A stretch of 64,000 bases of DNA from JAVBLW01 sp031553215 (GTDB lineage: Bacteria; Bacillota_I; Bacilli_A; Acholeplasmatales; Anaeroplasmataceae), in NCBI GenBank assembly GCA_031553215.1, contig JAVBLW010000011.1, positions 7,626 through 71,625 on the forward strand, in the 5' to 3' direction. Positions 36,320-44,979 of the stretch are shown here, in pieces. Numbering within the stretch: position 1 is the first letter of the stretch; each line of letters begins with the position of its first letter. The notes below the pieces were generated by a model. It made no database searches. It saw only the letters and a list, made by a program, of their open reading frames with translations, and was not told where the DNA came from. A program made the translations under genes and the position numbers.

Positions 36320-36352
36320 CACCTTTCAATAAAGGTGTTTTTTTGATATAAT
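36320..36352 (+). promoter_or_regulatory. Terminator plus extended -10 promoter, left frame of cassette 2
   Basis: CACCTTT-CAAT-AAAGGTG and seven T, running into TGATATAAT (36344-36352). It is the counterpart of 27281-27313. After TGATATAATAT the two loci diverge completely. Confidence 0.7.
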
Positions 36353-36386
36353 ATAGGAAAATATATCAATAAAGGGGTAGTGTAAT

Positions 36387-37523
36387 ATGGATGTTGAGAA
36401 AGTTACATATATTAAAGGTAATAATGAAAAAGAAATGAATTTAGAAGATGTAAAGTTAGAAATCAGTCAATATTTACAGGTTGAACATATCAATTTTCTA
36501 ATTGGATCAGGTTGTTCTAGTTATGTTGAAAATGGTGAAGAAAAAGCAATACCAGTAATGAAGACGTTAAATGAAAGATTTTACAATGAAAATAAAGGTT
36601 TTTCAGTTTTGGATATTGATACTGAAACAAGATTTGATAATTTAGAAAATTTATTAAATTATTTAAATTCAGTTAAGATTGTAAATGACAAAAAAAGTAT
36701 TGAACCAGAAATTAATAAAAAAATTAATATAGTTAAATCTTTTATAATCAATCAAATAACAAATGGTATAAATTATGATAGCCTTGTAAAACTTTATAAA
36801 TCATTTTATCAAAGAATATTTAGAGATAATAGAAAAACACCTATAAATATTTTTACAACAAATTATGATTTATATAACGAATGTGCATTGGATGATTTAA
36901 ATTTTTTATATAATAATGGATTTACCGGAACATATAAAAGAAAATTTAATCCAATGAGTTACAATTATTTATACGTACAAGATACAAATTTGAGTAGGTC
37001 TACATGGAATCTATTACCAAACTTTATTAATCTATATAAATTACATGGTTCTATAACTTGGGAAAAAAGTGAGGGAGAAATATTTGAGGAAAACTATAAT
37101 AAGATAAAGGATAATGAAAGAGTTATGATTTATCCTACACCGCTTAAAGATACTAGTACTCTTATGGTTCCATATTCAGATTTATTTAGACAATTTGAAA
37201 ATAAATTATTTCAACAAAATTCTGTTTTATTTATATTGGGCTATAGTTTTTCAGATGATCATATAAATCGTATCATTAAAAATGCTTTGTGTATAGTTTC
37301 AATGAAAATAGTTATATTTGGTAAAAGCGACAATATCGATGAATTAAGAAAATTATCTGATGAAAGAATAATAATCATTAATTCTGAAAGTAAAATTCAT
37401 TACTTTAATAATTTTGTAGAAAAAATATTGCCATCTCCTACAGATGATCAGTTAGAAGAAGAAAAAATGGTTAATACCATAAAAAATATTATTAAATTAT
37501 CAGGTGATACTGATGACAAATAG
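36387..37523 (+). CDS. SIR2-like effector paired with HerA
   Basis: 378 residues. SIR2-fold marks are FLIGSGCSSY (nucleotide loop), IFTTNYDLY with Asn159, LYKLHGSITW with His220 (both catalytic positions kept), and VLFILGYSFSDDHINRI near the end. SIR2-like defence effectors hydrolyse NAD+ after phage sensing. The next gene, a HerA ATPase, overlaps its end by 11 bases. SIR2-HerA is a known antiphage pair, and this locus fits in order, size and motifs. The ribosome site is weak (AAAGGGG, 10 bases before ATG). Confidence 0.85.
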   Translation: MDVEKVTYIKGNNEKEMNLEDVKLEISQYLQVEHINFLIGSGCSSYVENGEEKAIPVMKTLNERFYNENKGFSVLDIDTETRFDNLENLLNYLNSVKIVNDKKSIEPEINKKINIVKSFIINQITNGINYDSLVKLYKSFYQRIFRDNRKTPINIFTTNYDLYNECALDDLNFLYNNGFTGTYKRKFNPMSYNYLYVQDTNLSRSTWNLLPNFINLYKLHGSITWEKSEGEIFEENYNKIKDNERVMIYPTPLKDTSTLMVPYSDLFRQFENKLFQQNSVLFILGYSFSDDHINRIIKNALCIVSMKIVIFGKSDNIDELRKLSDERIIIINSESKIHYFNNFVEKILPSPTDDQLEEEKMVNTIKNIIKLSGDTDDK

Positions 37524-39390
37524 ATCTATAGGAAAAATAGTAAGCATAAATAGTAAAAAAATAATAGCTGAAGTATTCAATAATATAGGTAGTTATCTAA
37601 ATGTTTCAGAAGGTATTGTATTTGTTGGAGAAATTGGGTCTTATGTTTCTATTGAAGAAATTAACAGAGTTATTGTTTGTGAAATCATTGGAATTGAAGA
37701 TAAGAATCAAACGACTACATTAGAGTTTAGTAAGCCATATAGCACAAAATATATGTATTTAGATTTAATTGGTGAGATTAAAAATTGCATTTTTACATTT
37801 GGAGTTTCACAAATGCCATTGATTTTTTCAGATGTTGAAATTATAAGTGAAAACAATCTTAAAATTATGCATGAAATAGGTGCAGAGGAAATTCCTGCCG
37901 ATTGCAGTGAAGACAATAAAAATACGCGACAACTATTACTGCCACTTGGTAAGGCAGTATTATTCAAAAATTTTGATGTAAAAATAAATATCGATAAATT
38001 TTTTGGATTTCATTTTGCTGTTTTTGGAAATACAGGAGCTGGTAAATCTAACACAATTGCTAGAACTATTCAAAATATATTTTGCAAAAATAATTATTCT
38101 GCAAAAGGAGCTAAATTTGTTATTATTGATTCAAATGGTGAATATGAAAAAGCCTTTGAAAACTTTGATAACGCAAATATAAGTTCAAAAACATTGACTA
38201 CTGATTTTTATGATGATACGCATGATAAGTTAGAAATTCCAATATGGGCTTTGTCAGCAGATGATTGGGGCGTATTGCTACACGCTTCAGAAAAAACGCA
38301 ACTTCCACTTTTAAAAAGAGCTGTGGATATTGCAAAAATATATTACGGTGATTCTGAAGAAGATAATAAACTTAGAAATCATATATTGTCATCGGTTATT
38401 TTAGGTATTCTATTTAGTCAGGACTCGCCAGCGAGTAAAACTGATAGATTAATAAGCATATTATATAAATTTGGAACGAAAGAATTAGGCTTGGATACAG
38501 AAATTGCAGCAGTAGAAAAAAACACTCCTAAAATGCTTCCAATAAGAGATGTAATAAAACAAACGTATGGTACATTAAATGACACAGAGTCTCTGCAAAA
38601 ATATGTTGCAAAAATTGCGGCTGATAATCAATTAAGTAAGAGAACTAGTGTAACAGAGGTTACTTATGATTTTGAAGAATTTTGTGAAGCTGTATCTTTG
38701 GCAATATTATATGAAGGTAGCATGACATCTCAAAGAATTCAGGAATATACTGCAACGCTAAATACTAGGTTACAATCACTAAAAGATGATGAATGTGGTA
38801 AAATTTTTGTAAGAACAAAATATAAAAATATGAATGAATATGTATCATCTTTATTAGATAAAAATCAAATTTTAAATATTGATATAAGTTCTTTAGATGA
38901 TTACACAAGTGAAGTAGTTGTGAACGTCTTAAGTAAAATGATTTTTGAATATTTGAGAAAGCAAAAAGACAAAGCTAGTATGCCAGTTAATTTAATTATA
39001 GAGGAAGCTCATAGATTTGTTAAAAATACAATTGATTATGGAGCAGTTGGATATAACATTTTTGAGAGAATTGCTAAAGAAGGAAGAAAGTTTGGTTTGT
39101 TACTTGGAATATCTTCTCAAAGGCCATCTGAATTATCTAAAACAGTAGTTTCCCAATGTAGCAACTTTATAATTCATAGAGTTCAAAACCCAGATGATTT
39201 GTCTTATATTTCTCATATGGTTCCATATATAAATACTATGATGATTGATAGATTGACATACATGCCTACAGGGTATGCACTTGTGTTTGGTACTGCGATT
39301 AAAGTTCCTATGCTTACAATCTTTGATGAGGCTAATCCAAGTCCAGATTCTCAAAACGCAAGAATTTCTGAAAAATGGTATATTGGATAA
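37513..39390 (+). CDS. HerA-type ATPase (cassette 2, with SIR2)
   Basis: 625 residues from ATG 37513 (AGGTGA 4-5 bases upstream); a GTG at 37504 overlaps that site. An N-terminal HAS-barrel-like domain is followed by Walker A GNTGAGKS (172-179), IIDSNGEYEKAF, Walker B LIIEEAHRFV (Glu497-Glu498), ERIAKEGRKFGLLLG and SSQRPSELSKTVVSQCSN. These are the same marks as in the cassette 1 HerA, on a divergent backbone. It is the partner of the SIR2 gene it overlaps. HerA hexamers assemble with SIR2 and activate its NADase in the described systems. Confidence 0.88.
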   Translation: MTNRSIGKIVSINSKKIIAEVFNNIGSYLNVSEGIVFVGEIGSYVSIEEINRVIVCEIIGIEDKNQTTTLEFSKPYSTKYMYLDLIGEIKNCIFTFGVSQMPLIFSDVEIISENNLKIMHEIGAEEIPADCSEDNKNTRQLLLPLGKAVLFKNFDVKINIDKFFGFHFAVFGNTGAGKSNTIARTIQNIFCKNNYSAKGAKFVIIDSNGEYEKAFENFDNANISSKTLTTDFYDDTHDKLEIPIWALSADDWGVLLHASEKTQLPLLKRAVDIAKIYYGDSEEDNKLRNHILSSVILGILFSQDSPASKTDRLISILYKFGTKELGLDTEIAAVEKNTPKMLPIRDVIKQTYGTLNDTESLQKYVAKIAADNQLSKRTSVTEVTYDFEEFCEAVSLAILYEGSMTSQRIQEYTATLNTRLQSLKDDECGKIFVRTKYKNMNEYVSSLLDKNQILNIDISSLDDYTSEVVVNVLSKMIFEYLRKQKDKASMPVNLIIEEAHRFVKNTIDYGAVGYNIFERIAKEGRKFGLLLGISSQRPSELSKTVVSQCSNFIIHRVQNPDDLSYISHMVPYINTMMIDRLTYMPTGYALVFGTAIKVPMLTIFDEANPSPDSQNARISEKWYIG

Positions 39391-39448
39391 AATTGTGGTT
39401 TTTTTCAAAAGTAACATATTGTAACAATAAAGAATGAGGTGAAATATT

Positions 39449-39679
39449 TTGTCATTAGATTTGAGTAAGTTGTTTAATTTTGCAAGAGTTTATAAAATCA
39501 AACATCCAAATGCAACTGTTTATGATTTCCTAGAATCAGATTCCTATTATAAAAATTTAGATGAATATGATAAAGATTTTGCATTAAAAAATTTAATTAA
39601 TATTTTTGATACTAATGCTTCTAATGAAGAAAAAACATCATTTGATGCTGTTAAATTATTTGAAGAATTAAATAATTAA
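39449..39679 (+). CDS. Small protein after SIR2-HerA
   Basis: 76 residues, TTG start behind GAGGTG (6-7 bases). Acidic and helical, with an N-terminal SLDLSKLFNFARVYKIKHPN stretch and a second helix FALKNLINIFDT. I do not recognise a family. It lies inside the cassette between HerA and the right repeat, so it belongs to the SIR2-HerA unit by position. It could be a regulator, an accessory subunit or a remnant. Cassette 1 has no counterpart. Confidence 0.5.
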   Translation: MSLDLSKLFNFARVYKIKHPNATVYDFLESDSYYKNLDEYDKDFALKNLINIFDTNASNEEKTSFDAVKLFEELNN

Positions 39680-39719
39680 TATAATATTTTAAAAGGATTT
39701 TATTGCTTTTAAGAATAAG

Positions 39720-39862
39720 TTTGCCCTTCCATTGACTAAACACATATTTCGAACGTAATTCAAAAATTAGGGGTATCTAGTAGAACCAGCGCGATATTAG
39801 AATTACTTAAATTAGAGATAATAAAATTACAGTGAGACCTTGTTGGTTTTGCTGTTTTTTTA
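39720..39862 (+). repeat. 143-bp repeat with luxR 3' fragment, copy 2
   Basis: Counterpart of 30441-30583. The luxR end is at 39722-39835. One change turns a GAA codon near its left end into TAA, so this fragment is interrupted as well. The terminator-like end with a T-run is kept. It forms the right frame of the SIR2-HerA cassette and probably the right edge of the whole recombinase-linked array. Confidence 0.8.
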
Positions 39863-39980
39863 TTGGAATTATTAATAGGAGTAAAACTAAATAAGAAAAG
39901 ACTCTAGCACAGTTATACTAAAGTCTAATAAAATTGAGTAATTATTTCATTTATGTTAATGCTAAAAGCTATATGTTTTA

Positions 39981-40442
39981 CTATAATAAAGTTTTTGCGT
40001 AATCCAATGCGATATCCATGCGAACAGCCGTTTCCTCTATAGTCATTCCACTATTCATAAATCGCTTTACAACTGAGCTTAAAGTTTCTCCAACCTCTAT
40101 AATGTGTTTATCTGGGTCATAAAATCTAATTCCTCGTTGACCCCATGGATGCTCTTTTAATGGATGTACATATTCAAGGTCAATTTTTTTTAATGATATG
40201 ATAAAATCATCAAAATTATCTTCTTCAAAATATAGTTCAGAAACCTTGTGGTTATACAATAATTCATTTGTGCTTTTGCTGATAAAGTCCTTCCAACTAT
40301 CTTCAGTTTGTAAAGAATAACCGCCAGTTAGTGTGACATTAGCACCAAAATCGATGATTACATTTTGATCTAAAATATCGTGATAAAATTTTTTTGATTT
40401 TTCTATATCCTTTACAACTATCATGTTTCCTATATATTTCAT
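39981..40442 (-). CDS. VOC/glyoxalase-like protein with helical C-terminal extension
   Basis: 153 residues from the ATG at 40442, which has GAGAGGAAA upstream; a longer frame starting near 40508 has none. Residues 1-115 carry the vicinal-oxygen-chelate pattern (MIVVKDIEKSKKFYHDIL, then GIRFYDPDKHIIEVGE with the metal-binding Glu). The last 35 residues (MTIEETAVRMDIALDYAKTLL) add helices not usual for simple glyoxalases. It may be a resistance or metabolite-binding protein; the substrate is unknown. It is probably transcribed with the GNAT gene upstream. Confidence 0.75.
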   Translation of the reverse strand: MKYIGNMIVVKDIEKSKKFYHDILDQNVIIDFGANVTLTGGYSLQTEDSWKDFISKSTNELLYNHKVSELYFEEDNFDDFIISLKKIDLEYVHPLKEHPWGQRGIRFYDPDKHIIEVGETLSSVVKRFMNSGMTIEETAVRMDIALDYAKTLL

Positions 40443-40525
40443 TATAAATTTCCTCTCATTCTTACATTTACTAAAAAGTGGTATTGTTTTCCTTTCTATA
40501 AGGAACATTGTTAACTATATTAATC

Positions 40526-40984
40526 TTATTTCATTGCATAAGCCATGGGTATAAAAGTTATTCCATTAATAGTTTGCTTGATAGAAGTATCAACAAAACC
40601 CAGATGTCTATATGCATCAAGTGCATATAAAGAAGAATTAACTGTTATCTGTTCGCAAAGATGATCTTCTTTATAAAAACGTAGGATTTCATTAAATAAT
40701 GCTTTGGCTATTCCTTGACGATGATAAGATTTATCAACAAACAATAGACTTATATGATATTTTGGTCTGGTAGAAATAATACCAACTAATTTATTATTAA
40801 TATAATATCCCCATATAAAATAACTGCCATTTTTAATGTTGGTGAAAAAGGAATCTATATTAATAAAATTTTTAAATTCGTTAATTCCTTCAATAGGATA
40901 TTCAGGTGCTTCAAATTCATTAAAAAGATCCATTGCTACAGATAAATCTTCTTTATTTAAAATTGATACAATTCTATTTAGCAT
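40526..40984 (-). CDS. GNAT-family N-acetyltransferase
   Basis: 152 residues. The acetyl-CoA site is recognisable in LLFVDKSYHRQGIAKALFNEI (Q/R-x-x-G-I/A) with the following VNSSLYALDAYRHLGF motif. Typical size of a single-domain GNAT. The substrate cannot be inferred. It lies upstream of the VOC gene on the same strand, a pairing often seen in small resistance or detoxification clusters. Confidence 0.82.
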   Translation of the reverse strand: MLNRIVSILNKEDLSVAMDLFNEFEAPEYPIEGINEFKNFINIDSFFTNIKNGSYFIWGYYINNKLVGIISTRPKYHISLLFVDKSYHRQGIAKALFNEILRFYKEDHLCEQITVNSSLYALDAYRHLGFVDTSIKQTINGITFIPMAYAMK

Positions 40985-41094
40985 TAAATCACTTCCTAAT
41001 ATTTAAGAATATTTTACCATAAAATACGAAGAACAGGAAAAGAATTTAATAATATATAAAGTAGAAATATTAAATAACTTTAGATCATTCTTAA

Positions 41095-42003
41095 TTAGAG
41101 TTTATTAATATAATTAAATTTATTTAATACTTGTCTCTTTCTAGTATTTGATACCTCAGTATAAATTTCAGTTACCGCGATGCTAGAATGACCTAAAATC
41201 TCTTGTACAGAACGTATGTCCGCTCCATTTATAAGAAGCTGTGTTGCAAAAGTATGTCGTAAATAATGTGGAGTAGCTTTGGGGTTTATTTTAGCTAAAT
41301 CCCTATATTTACTAAAGATATCTTCAATAGCATAAATTGATAGTTGCTCATTATATCTATTTAAAAATAAATATTCATTTGATGCTTTAATGGATTTTCT
41401 GTATTTAGTCCATGTTTTTAATTTTAACCAGGTTTTGGGAGAAGAAATATAAATTAATCTTTGTTTTTTACCTTTTCCATTGATAAGTATAGTATGATCT
41501 GCGTAATTAATATCAGATATTTTTAGCTTTGATAATTCTTCAATTCTCATTCCTGTTCCAATAAGTAATTCTAAAACTATTTCGTTTCGATGACTAATAT
41601 AATTTGTGAAATTAGTTGCAGATATAGATTCTGTATTTTCAAGGGCTATTAGAAGTTGTTTTACCTCGTTAATAGATAGTGTTTTTGGTAATCTCTTTTC
41701 TTTCTTTATTTTGAAGTTTGTTTGAAAATTAATATTACGAACTAATTCATTTTCAATGAGAAATTTATAAAAAACTTTTATAGATATTATTTTCCTTGCG
41801 ATAGAAGAATCTTTAAGTTTTAAACTGTTTTTTAAATAATCAATGTATATTATTAGAGCTTTGTTATTGGTTTCATAGTCTATAATATGATTTGTGAAAT
41901 TATAGAGATCGTACCTATATGCTTTCAAAGTTTTCTTGCTTAGGTTTTTTGTTAAATCAATATGATTTATATAGAATTCTATATTAGTATTAGTATTATT
42001 CAT
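41095..42003 (-). CDS. Tyrosine recombinase (XerC/XerD-like integrase)
   Basis: 302 residues. An N-terminal SAM-like core-binding domain (about 1-95) precedes a catalytic domain with the first Arg in IGTGMRIEELSKL, HYLRHTFATQLL (His-x-x-Arg-His), and LGHSSIAVTEIYTEV with the final nucleophilic Tyr. The size fits XerCD and small integrases. It is divergent from the Thoeris-like genes and probably belongs to the mobile unit that brought in this part of the island. A chromosome-dimer Xer role is less likely in this setting. Confidence 0.85.
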   Translation of the reverse strand: MNNTNTNIEFYINHIDLTKNLSKKTLKAYRYDLYNFTNHIIDYETNNKALIIYIDYLKNSLKLKDSSIARKIISIKVFYKFLIENELVRNINFQTNFKIKKEKRLPKTLSINEVKQLLIALENTESISATNFTNYISHRNEIVLELLIGTGMRIEELSKLKISDINYADHTILINGKGKKQRLIYISSPKTWLKLKTWTKYRKSIKASNEYLFLNRYNEQLSIYAIEDIFSKYRDLAKINPKATPHYLRHTFATQLLINGADIRSVQEILGHSSIAVTEIYTEVSNTRKRQVLNKFNYINKL

Positions 42004-42112
42004 GGTTTTCTCCTTGTTCTACAAAATTCGACATTTATATTATACGAAATATGTTATAATTTAGCAAAATTTATAGATATTATCTTTTTAAATATGTAGC
42101 ATTCTTGGAAAG

Positions 42113-42135
42113 ATAATAAATAATTATTAGGGGGA
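42113..42135. repeat. 23-bp inverted repeat, left copy
   Basis: Starts ATAATAAATAATTATT and ends GGGGGA, reading into the ribosome site and ATG of the SIR2-SLOG gene. The exact complement lies at 44203-44225, before the TIR gene. It supplies both genes with the same ribosome site and upstream sequence. Confidence 0.8.
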
Positions 42136-42140
42136 GTAAC

Positions 42141-43520
42141 ATGAAATTTGAAATAGAAAGTAGAATTAATATTAAGAACTTTCTTTCATATTGCATAGAA
42201 AGAAATTCTTCAGTGTTTATAGGATGTGGAACTCCAACTGAGGCTGGACTACCTTTATGGGATGAGCTATTTTCAAATTTATCTAGAGAATGTGAAATAG
42301 ATCTAAAATCATATAACTATAATACATTTAAAATAGCACAATTTATTACGAACAAATTAGGGAGAGAGCGAGTTCTAGAAGAAATAAGATTCAAAGTAAG
42401 AGCTACAAAACCACTTTCGCCAACATTACAATTATTAATAGAAATGAATTTTAATGATTTTTGGACTACTAATTTTGATAGAACAATTGAACTTAATTTA
42501 GAACACAGAAACAAAGTATATGAAGTATTTACTAATTCACTATCTCTAAAAAAATCGATAAGAAACGATATTAGTTATATCTATAAAATTAATGGAAGTT
42601 TAGGAGAAAGTGACAATGCCTTAGTCACACAAGATGATTTGGAAAAATCAGAAATAAACAATCAATTATATTATTCTTTTTTAAAAAGAGAATTATTAAC
42701 AAAAACATTTTTATTTGTGGGATATAGTTTTAGAGATGAGGTTGTTTTAAAATGTTTGGCTGATTTGAAAAAAGTTTTTCATAATGATTTGAGAGACCAC
42801 TATTCAATTTTCAAAAAACCAACTAATAATGAGGAGCTTTTCTATTATCAAGATTTAGAACAAAGATATAAGATACATCCTATTTATGTTGATAATCATA
42901 GTGAAATTCCCGTATTATTGGGAAAAATTAATGAAAATCTAATAAAACGTCAAATTTTCATTTCCGGTTCACTAACAGATAAGGGCATTGCAGATGAAGT
43001 TGCACAAAATTTTGTTGATAAATTAGTGAAAGCCTTAATAAATAACAACAATAGAATAATTTCTGGTCATGGATATAAGATTGGGTATTATGTTAGTGGT
43101 ACTGTTACACAATTAGCACGTGATAAATCCAATTTGAAAACTGAAAAATTTTTAGAAATGTTACCCTTTTCACCTAATTTTACTGCAAATGATTGTACTA
43201 ACCATAGGGAATATCTAATCAGTAAATCTAGATGTTGTCTTTTCATTTATGGTAGAAATGATGAGGACGGAATTGGAATGAGAGAGGAATTTGAAATTGC
43301 TCAAAAGCTTAAAAAGGTTATTATACCTATTCCATCAACAGGAGGGAATGCGTTAAGATTTTATAAAGAATTGGAGAATCAAAGAGATAATTTTCCGTAT
43401 CTATTAAAGTACTATGAAGAACTTGGAAAAGAAGATGCACTAGACGACAAAATTATAAAGATAATAATAGAAATAATTAATGAAACAGAAGATAATGCTT
43501 TAAATTTATTAGGTTTATAA
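42141..43520 (+). CDS. ThsA-like SIR2-SLOG protein of a Thoeris-type system
   Basis: 459 residues. The N-terminal SIR2-like domain (about 1-265) has SVFIGCGTPTEAGLPLW, FWTTNFDRTIE with Asn111, and FLFVGYSFRDEV. The C-terminal SLOG-like domain (about 272-450) starts RQIFISGSLTDKG and includes SGHGYKIGYYVSG and CLFIYGRNDEDGIGMREEF. This is the ThsA layout, in which the SLOG domain binds a TIR-made signal and switches on the SIR2 NADase. At the second catalytic position, normally His in a KxHGS motif, the sequence reads YKINGSL, with Asn151. It is convergent with a TIR gene and overlaps it by 44 bases. Confidence 0.8.
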   Translation: MKFEIESRINIKNFLSYCIERNSSVFIGCGTPTEAGLPLWDELFSNLSRECEIDLKSYNYNTFKIAQFITNKLGRERVLEEIRFKVRATKPLSPTLQLLIEMNFNDFWTTNFDRTIELNLEHRNKVYEVFTNSLSLKKSIRNDISYIYKINGSLGESDNALVTQDDLEKSEINNQLYYSFLKRELLTKTFLFVGYSFRDEVVLKCLADLKKVFHNDLRDHYSIFKKPTNNEELFYYQDLEQRYKIHPIYVDNHSEIPVLLGKINENLIKRQIFISGSLTDKGIADEVAQNFVDKLVKALINNNNRIISGHGYKIGYYVSGTVTQLARDKSNLKTEKFLEMLPFSPNFTANDCTNHREYLISKSRCCLFIYGRNDEDGIGMREEFEIAQKLKKVIIPIPSTGGNALRFYKELENQRDNFPYLLKYYEELGKEDALDDKIIKIIIEIINETEDNALNLLGL

Positions 43521-44196
43521 GTGAAAGTTCTGCTATTTCAATCTCTTTAAAATTATAACCAATATTTAGTTTTGTAAATTTATTTAAATAATTAATTATT
43601 TCAAAATTATATTCGCTCTTACAGCTATATTCTATATATTTATGCATAGCATAAAGTAAACTAATTCTTGAATTGAAATTTACTTTGTCAACTTCGATAT
43701 AGGCTTTCAATAGTTCTAGTAAATAGTCGTCTTTTATTCGGTTCAAATAATCAGATAATAAAGCGGAGCTTTTCCCTAATCTTCCCTTTAATATTCGTAC
43801 AATAATTTGATTTATAGTAAGTAATAATTGTCCATCGTTAACTTTTATTTCATTATAAATAATATTCTCAAATAATTCTTGTTGCTTATTAGGCAAATGG
43901 GAAAAGTCTATTTCGTAAAAAATAGGAAAGATATTTATACTATTTGTACTAAATAATTGTAATATTCTTTTCTCTTCCTCCAAAAATGATTTACATTTTG
44001 TAAAACCTTGGGAATAAATCATTATAGCATATTCGCACTTGTTCAGTCCTAATTCAAATATATTATCCCTTTTTAAATCACCAAGAATGAGATTATGATT
44101 ATCATACCAAATGTTGAAACCATAATTTTTAAAGTGATATAATATTACTTGAACAATTGAATCTCTTGTTTCTCCACAGAATGCTAAGAAAATCAT
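43477..44196 (-). CDS. TIR-domain protein (ThsB-like)
   Basis: 239 residues. The TIR fold is seen in MIFLAFCGETRD, the GFNIWYDNHNLILGD loop, CEYAIMIYSQGFTKCKSFLEEE with Glu75 at the usual catalytic place (five residues after Ser70), and FPIFYEID. The last 85 residues are helical. In Thoeris, ThsB detects phage and makes a cyclic ADP-ribose-type signal for ThsA. It is convergent with the ThsA-like gene rather than in tandem, and the two stops overlap. The upstream 40 bases mirror those of the ThsA-like gene. Confidence 0.78.
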   Translation of the reverse strand: MIFLAFCGETRDSIVQVILYHFKNYGFNIWYDNHNLILGDLKRDNIFELGLNKCEYAIMIYSQGFTKCKSFLEEEKRILQLFSTNSINIFPIFYEIDFSHLPNKQQELFENIIYNEIKVNDGQLLLTINQIIVRILKGRLGKSSALLSDYLNRIKDDYLLELLKAYIEVDKVNFNSRISLLYAMHKYIEYSCKSEYNFEIINYLNKFTKLNIGYNFKEIEIAELSLINLINLKHYLLFH

Positions 44197-44202
44197 TTTA
44201 AT

Positions 44203-44225
44203 TCCCCCTAATAATTATTTATTAT
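44203..44225. repeat. 23-bp inverted repeat, right copy
   Basis: Exact complement of 42113-42135, just upstream of the TIR gene. Between it and 44380 no gene is seen, only AT-rich DNA. Confidence 0.8.
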
Positions 44226-44379
44226 TTTGGGTTAAAACAATTGGATTTGATGATAATAAAAGTGATATAGATAATCTCATTAATGAAGGTAGTTAAATAA
44301 AAGTCTTCGCTATTCCCATTGAATTATGCACGCATATATATTAAAATAATACTAATGTTAAAATGAGAAGAGTGAGAGT

Positions 44380-44832
44380 ATGAATTGGTTTAATTATGTG
44401 GGATTAATTTTTATTTTTATAATAATGGTTCCAAATATTATTTTTGGTATTGTAAATAAAAATGGATTTAATAATACATATAAAAATAAAGTAATTGAAC
44501 AATTAGAACAAGTTGGAAGATTTGGATGTTTTGGGTTAATGATATTTAATATTCCATATACTTACTTTAATTTTTGGTTTAAAGGTGCTCTTTATGTTTA
44601 CATAATTGTTGGATCTGTGCTCGTAATAATTTATTGTATTGGGTGGATTGTATGTTGGAATAAATATTTATTGTTTAGGGCATATATATTATCTATAATT
44701 CCTAGTATATTATTTTTGTTTTGTGGTGTAATGTTGTTATATATGCCATTAATTTTTTTCTCTGTTATTTTTTCGATTTTTCATATTACAATTAGTTTAA
44801 AGAATGCATATGGTAGTGAAAATAAAATATAA
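44380..44832 (+). CDS. Four-helix membrane protein of unknown function
   Basis: 150 residues with hydrophobic segments at about 5-24, 47-66, 69-92 and 98-138 (the last long enough for two). A WNKYLLFRAYIL loop lies between. I recognise no family. The ribosome site is weak (AGAGTGAGAGT). It lies between the Thoeris-like pair and the diadenylate-cyclase-like gene, with its own short gaps on both sides, so it may be a free-standing gene. Confidence 0.55.
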   Translation: MNWFNYVGLIFIFIIMVPNIIFGIVNKNGFNNTYKNKVIEQLEQVGRFGCFGLMIFNIPYTYFNFWFKGALYVYIIVGSVLVIIYCIGWIVCWNKYLLFRAYILSIIPSILFLFCGVMLLYMPLIFFSVIFSIFHITISLKNAYGSENKI

Positions 44833-44874
44833 AATTAAGATACAAATAAGCTTTTTTACTTTATTGAAATATTG

Positions 44875-44903
44875 TTGAAATATATATGAATGTGTTATAT
44901 AAT
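44875..44903 (+). promoter_or_regulatory. Promoter of the diadenylate-cyclase-like gene
   Basis: TTGAAA (44875-44880), 17 bases, TATAAT (44898-44903). It leaves a leader of about 70 bases with a GGGGG tract ahead of ATG 44980. Confidence 0.65.
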
Positions 44904-44979
44904 TATATTTATGATGTGAAAATGTCATATTTTACTAGTAGAATGTGATAGTTTTATTTTTTGGGGGTATAGGGTATAT

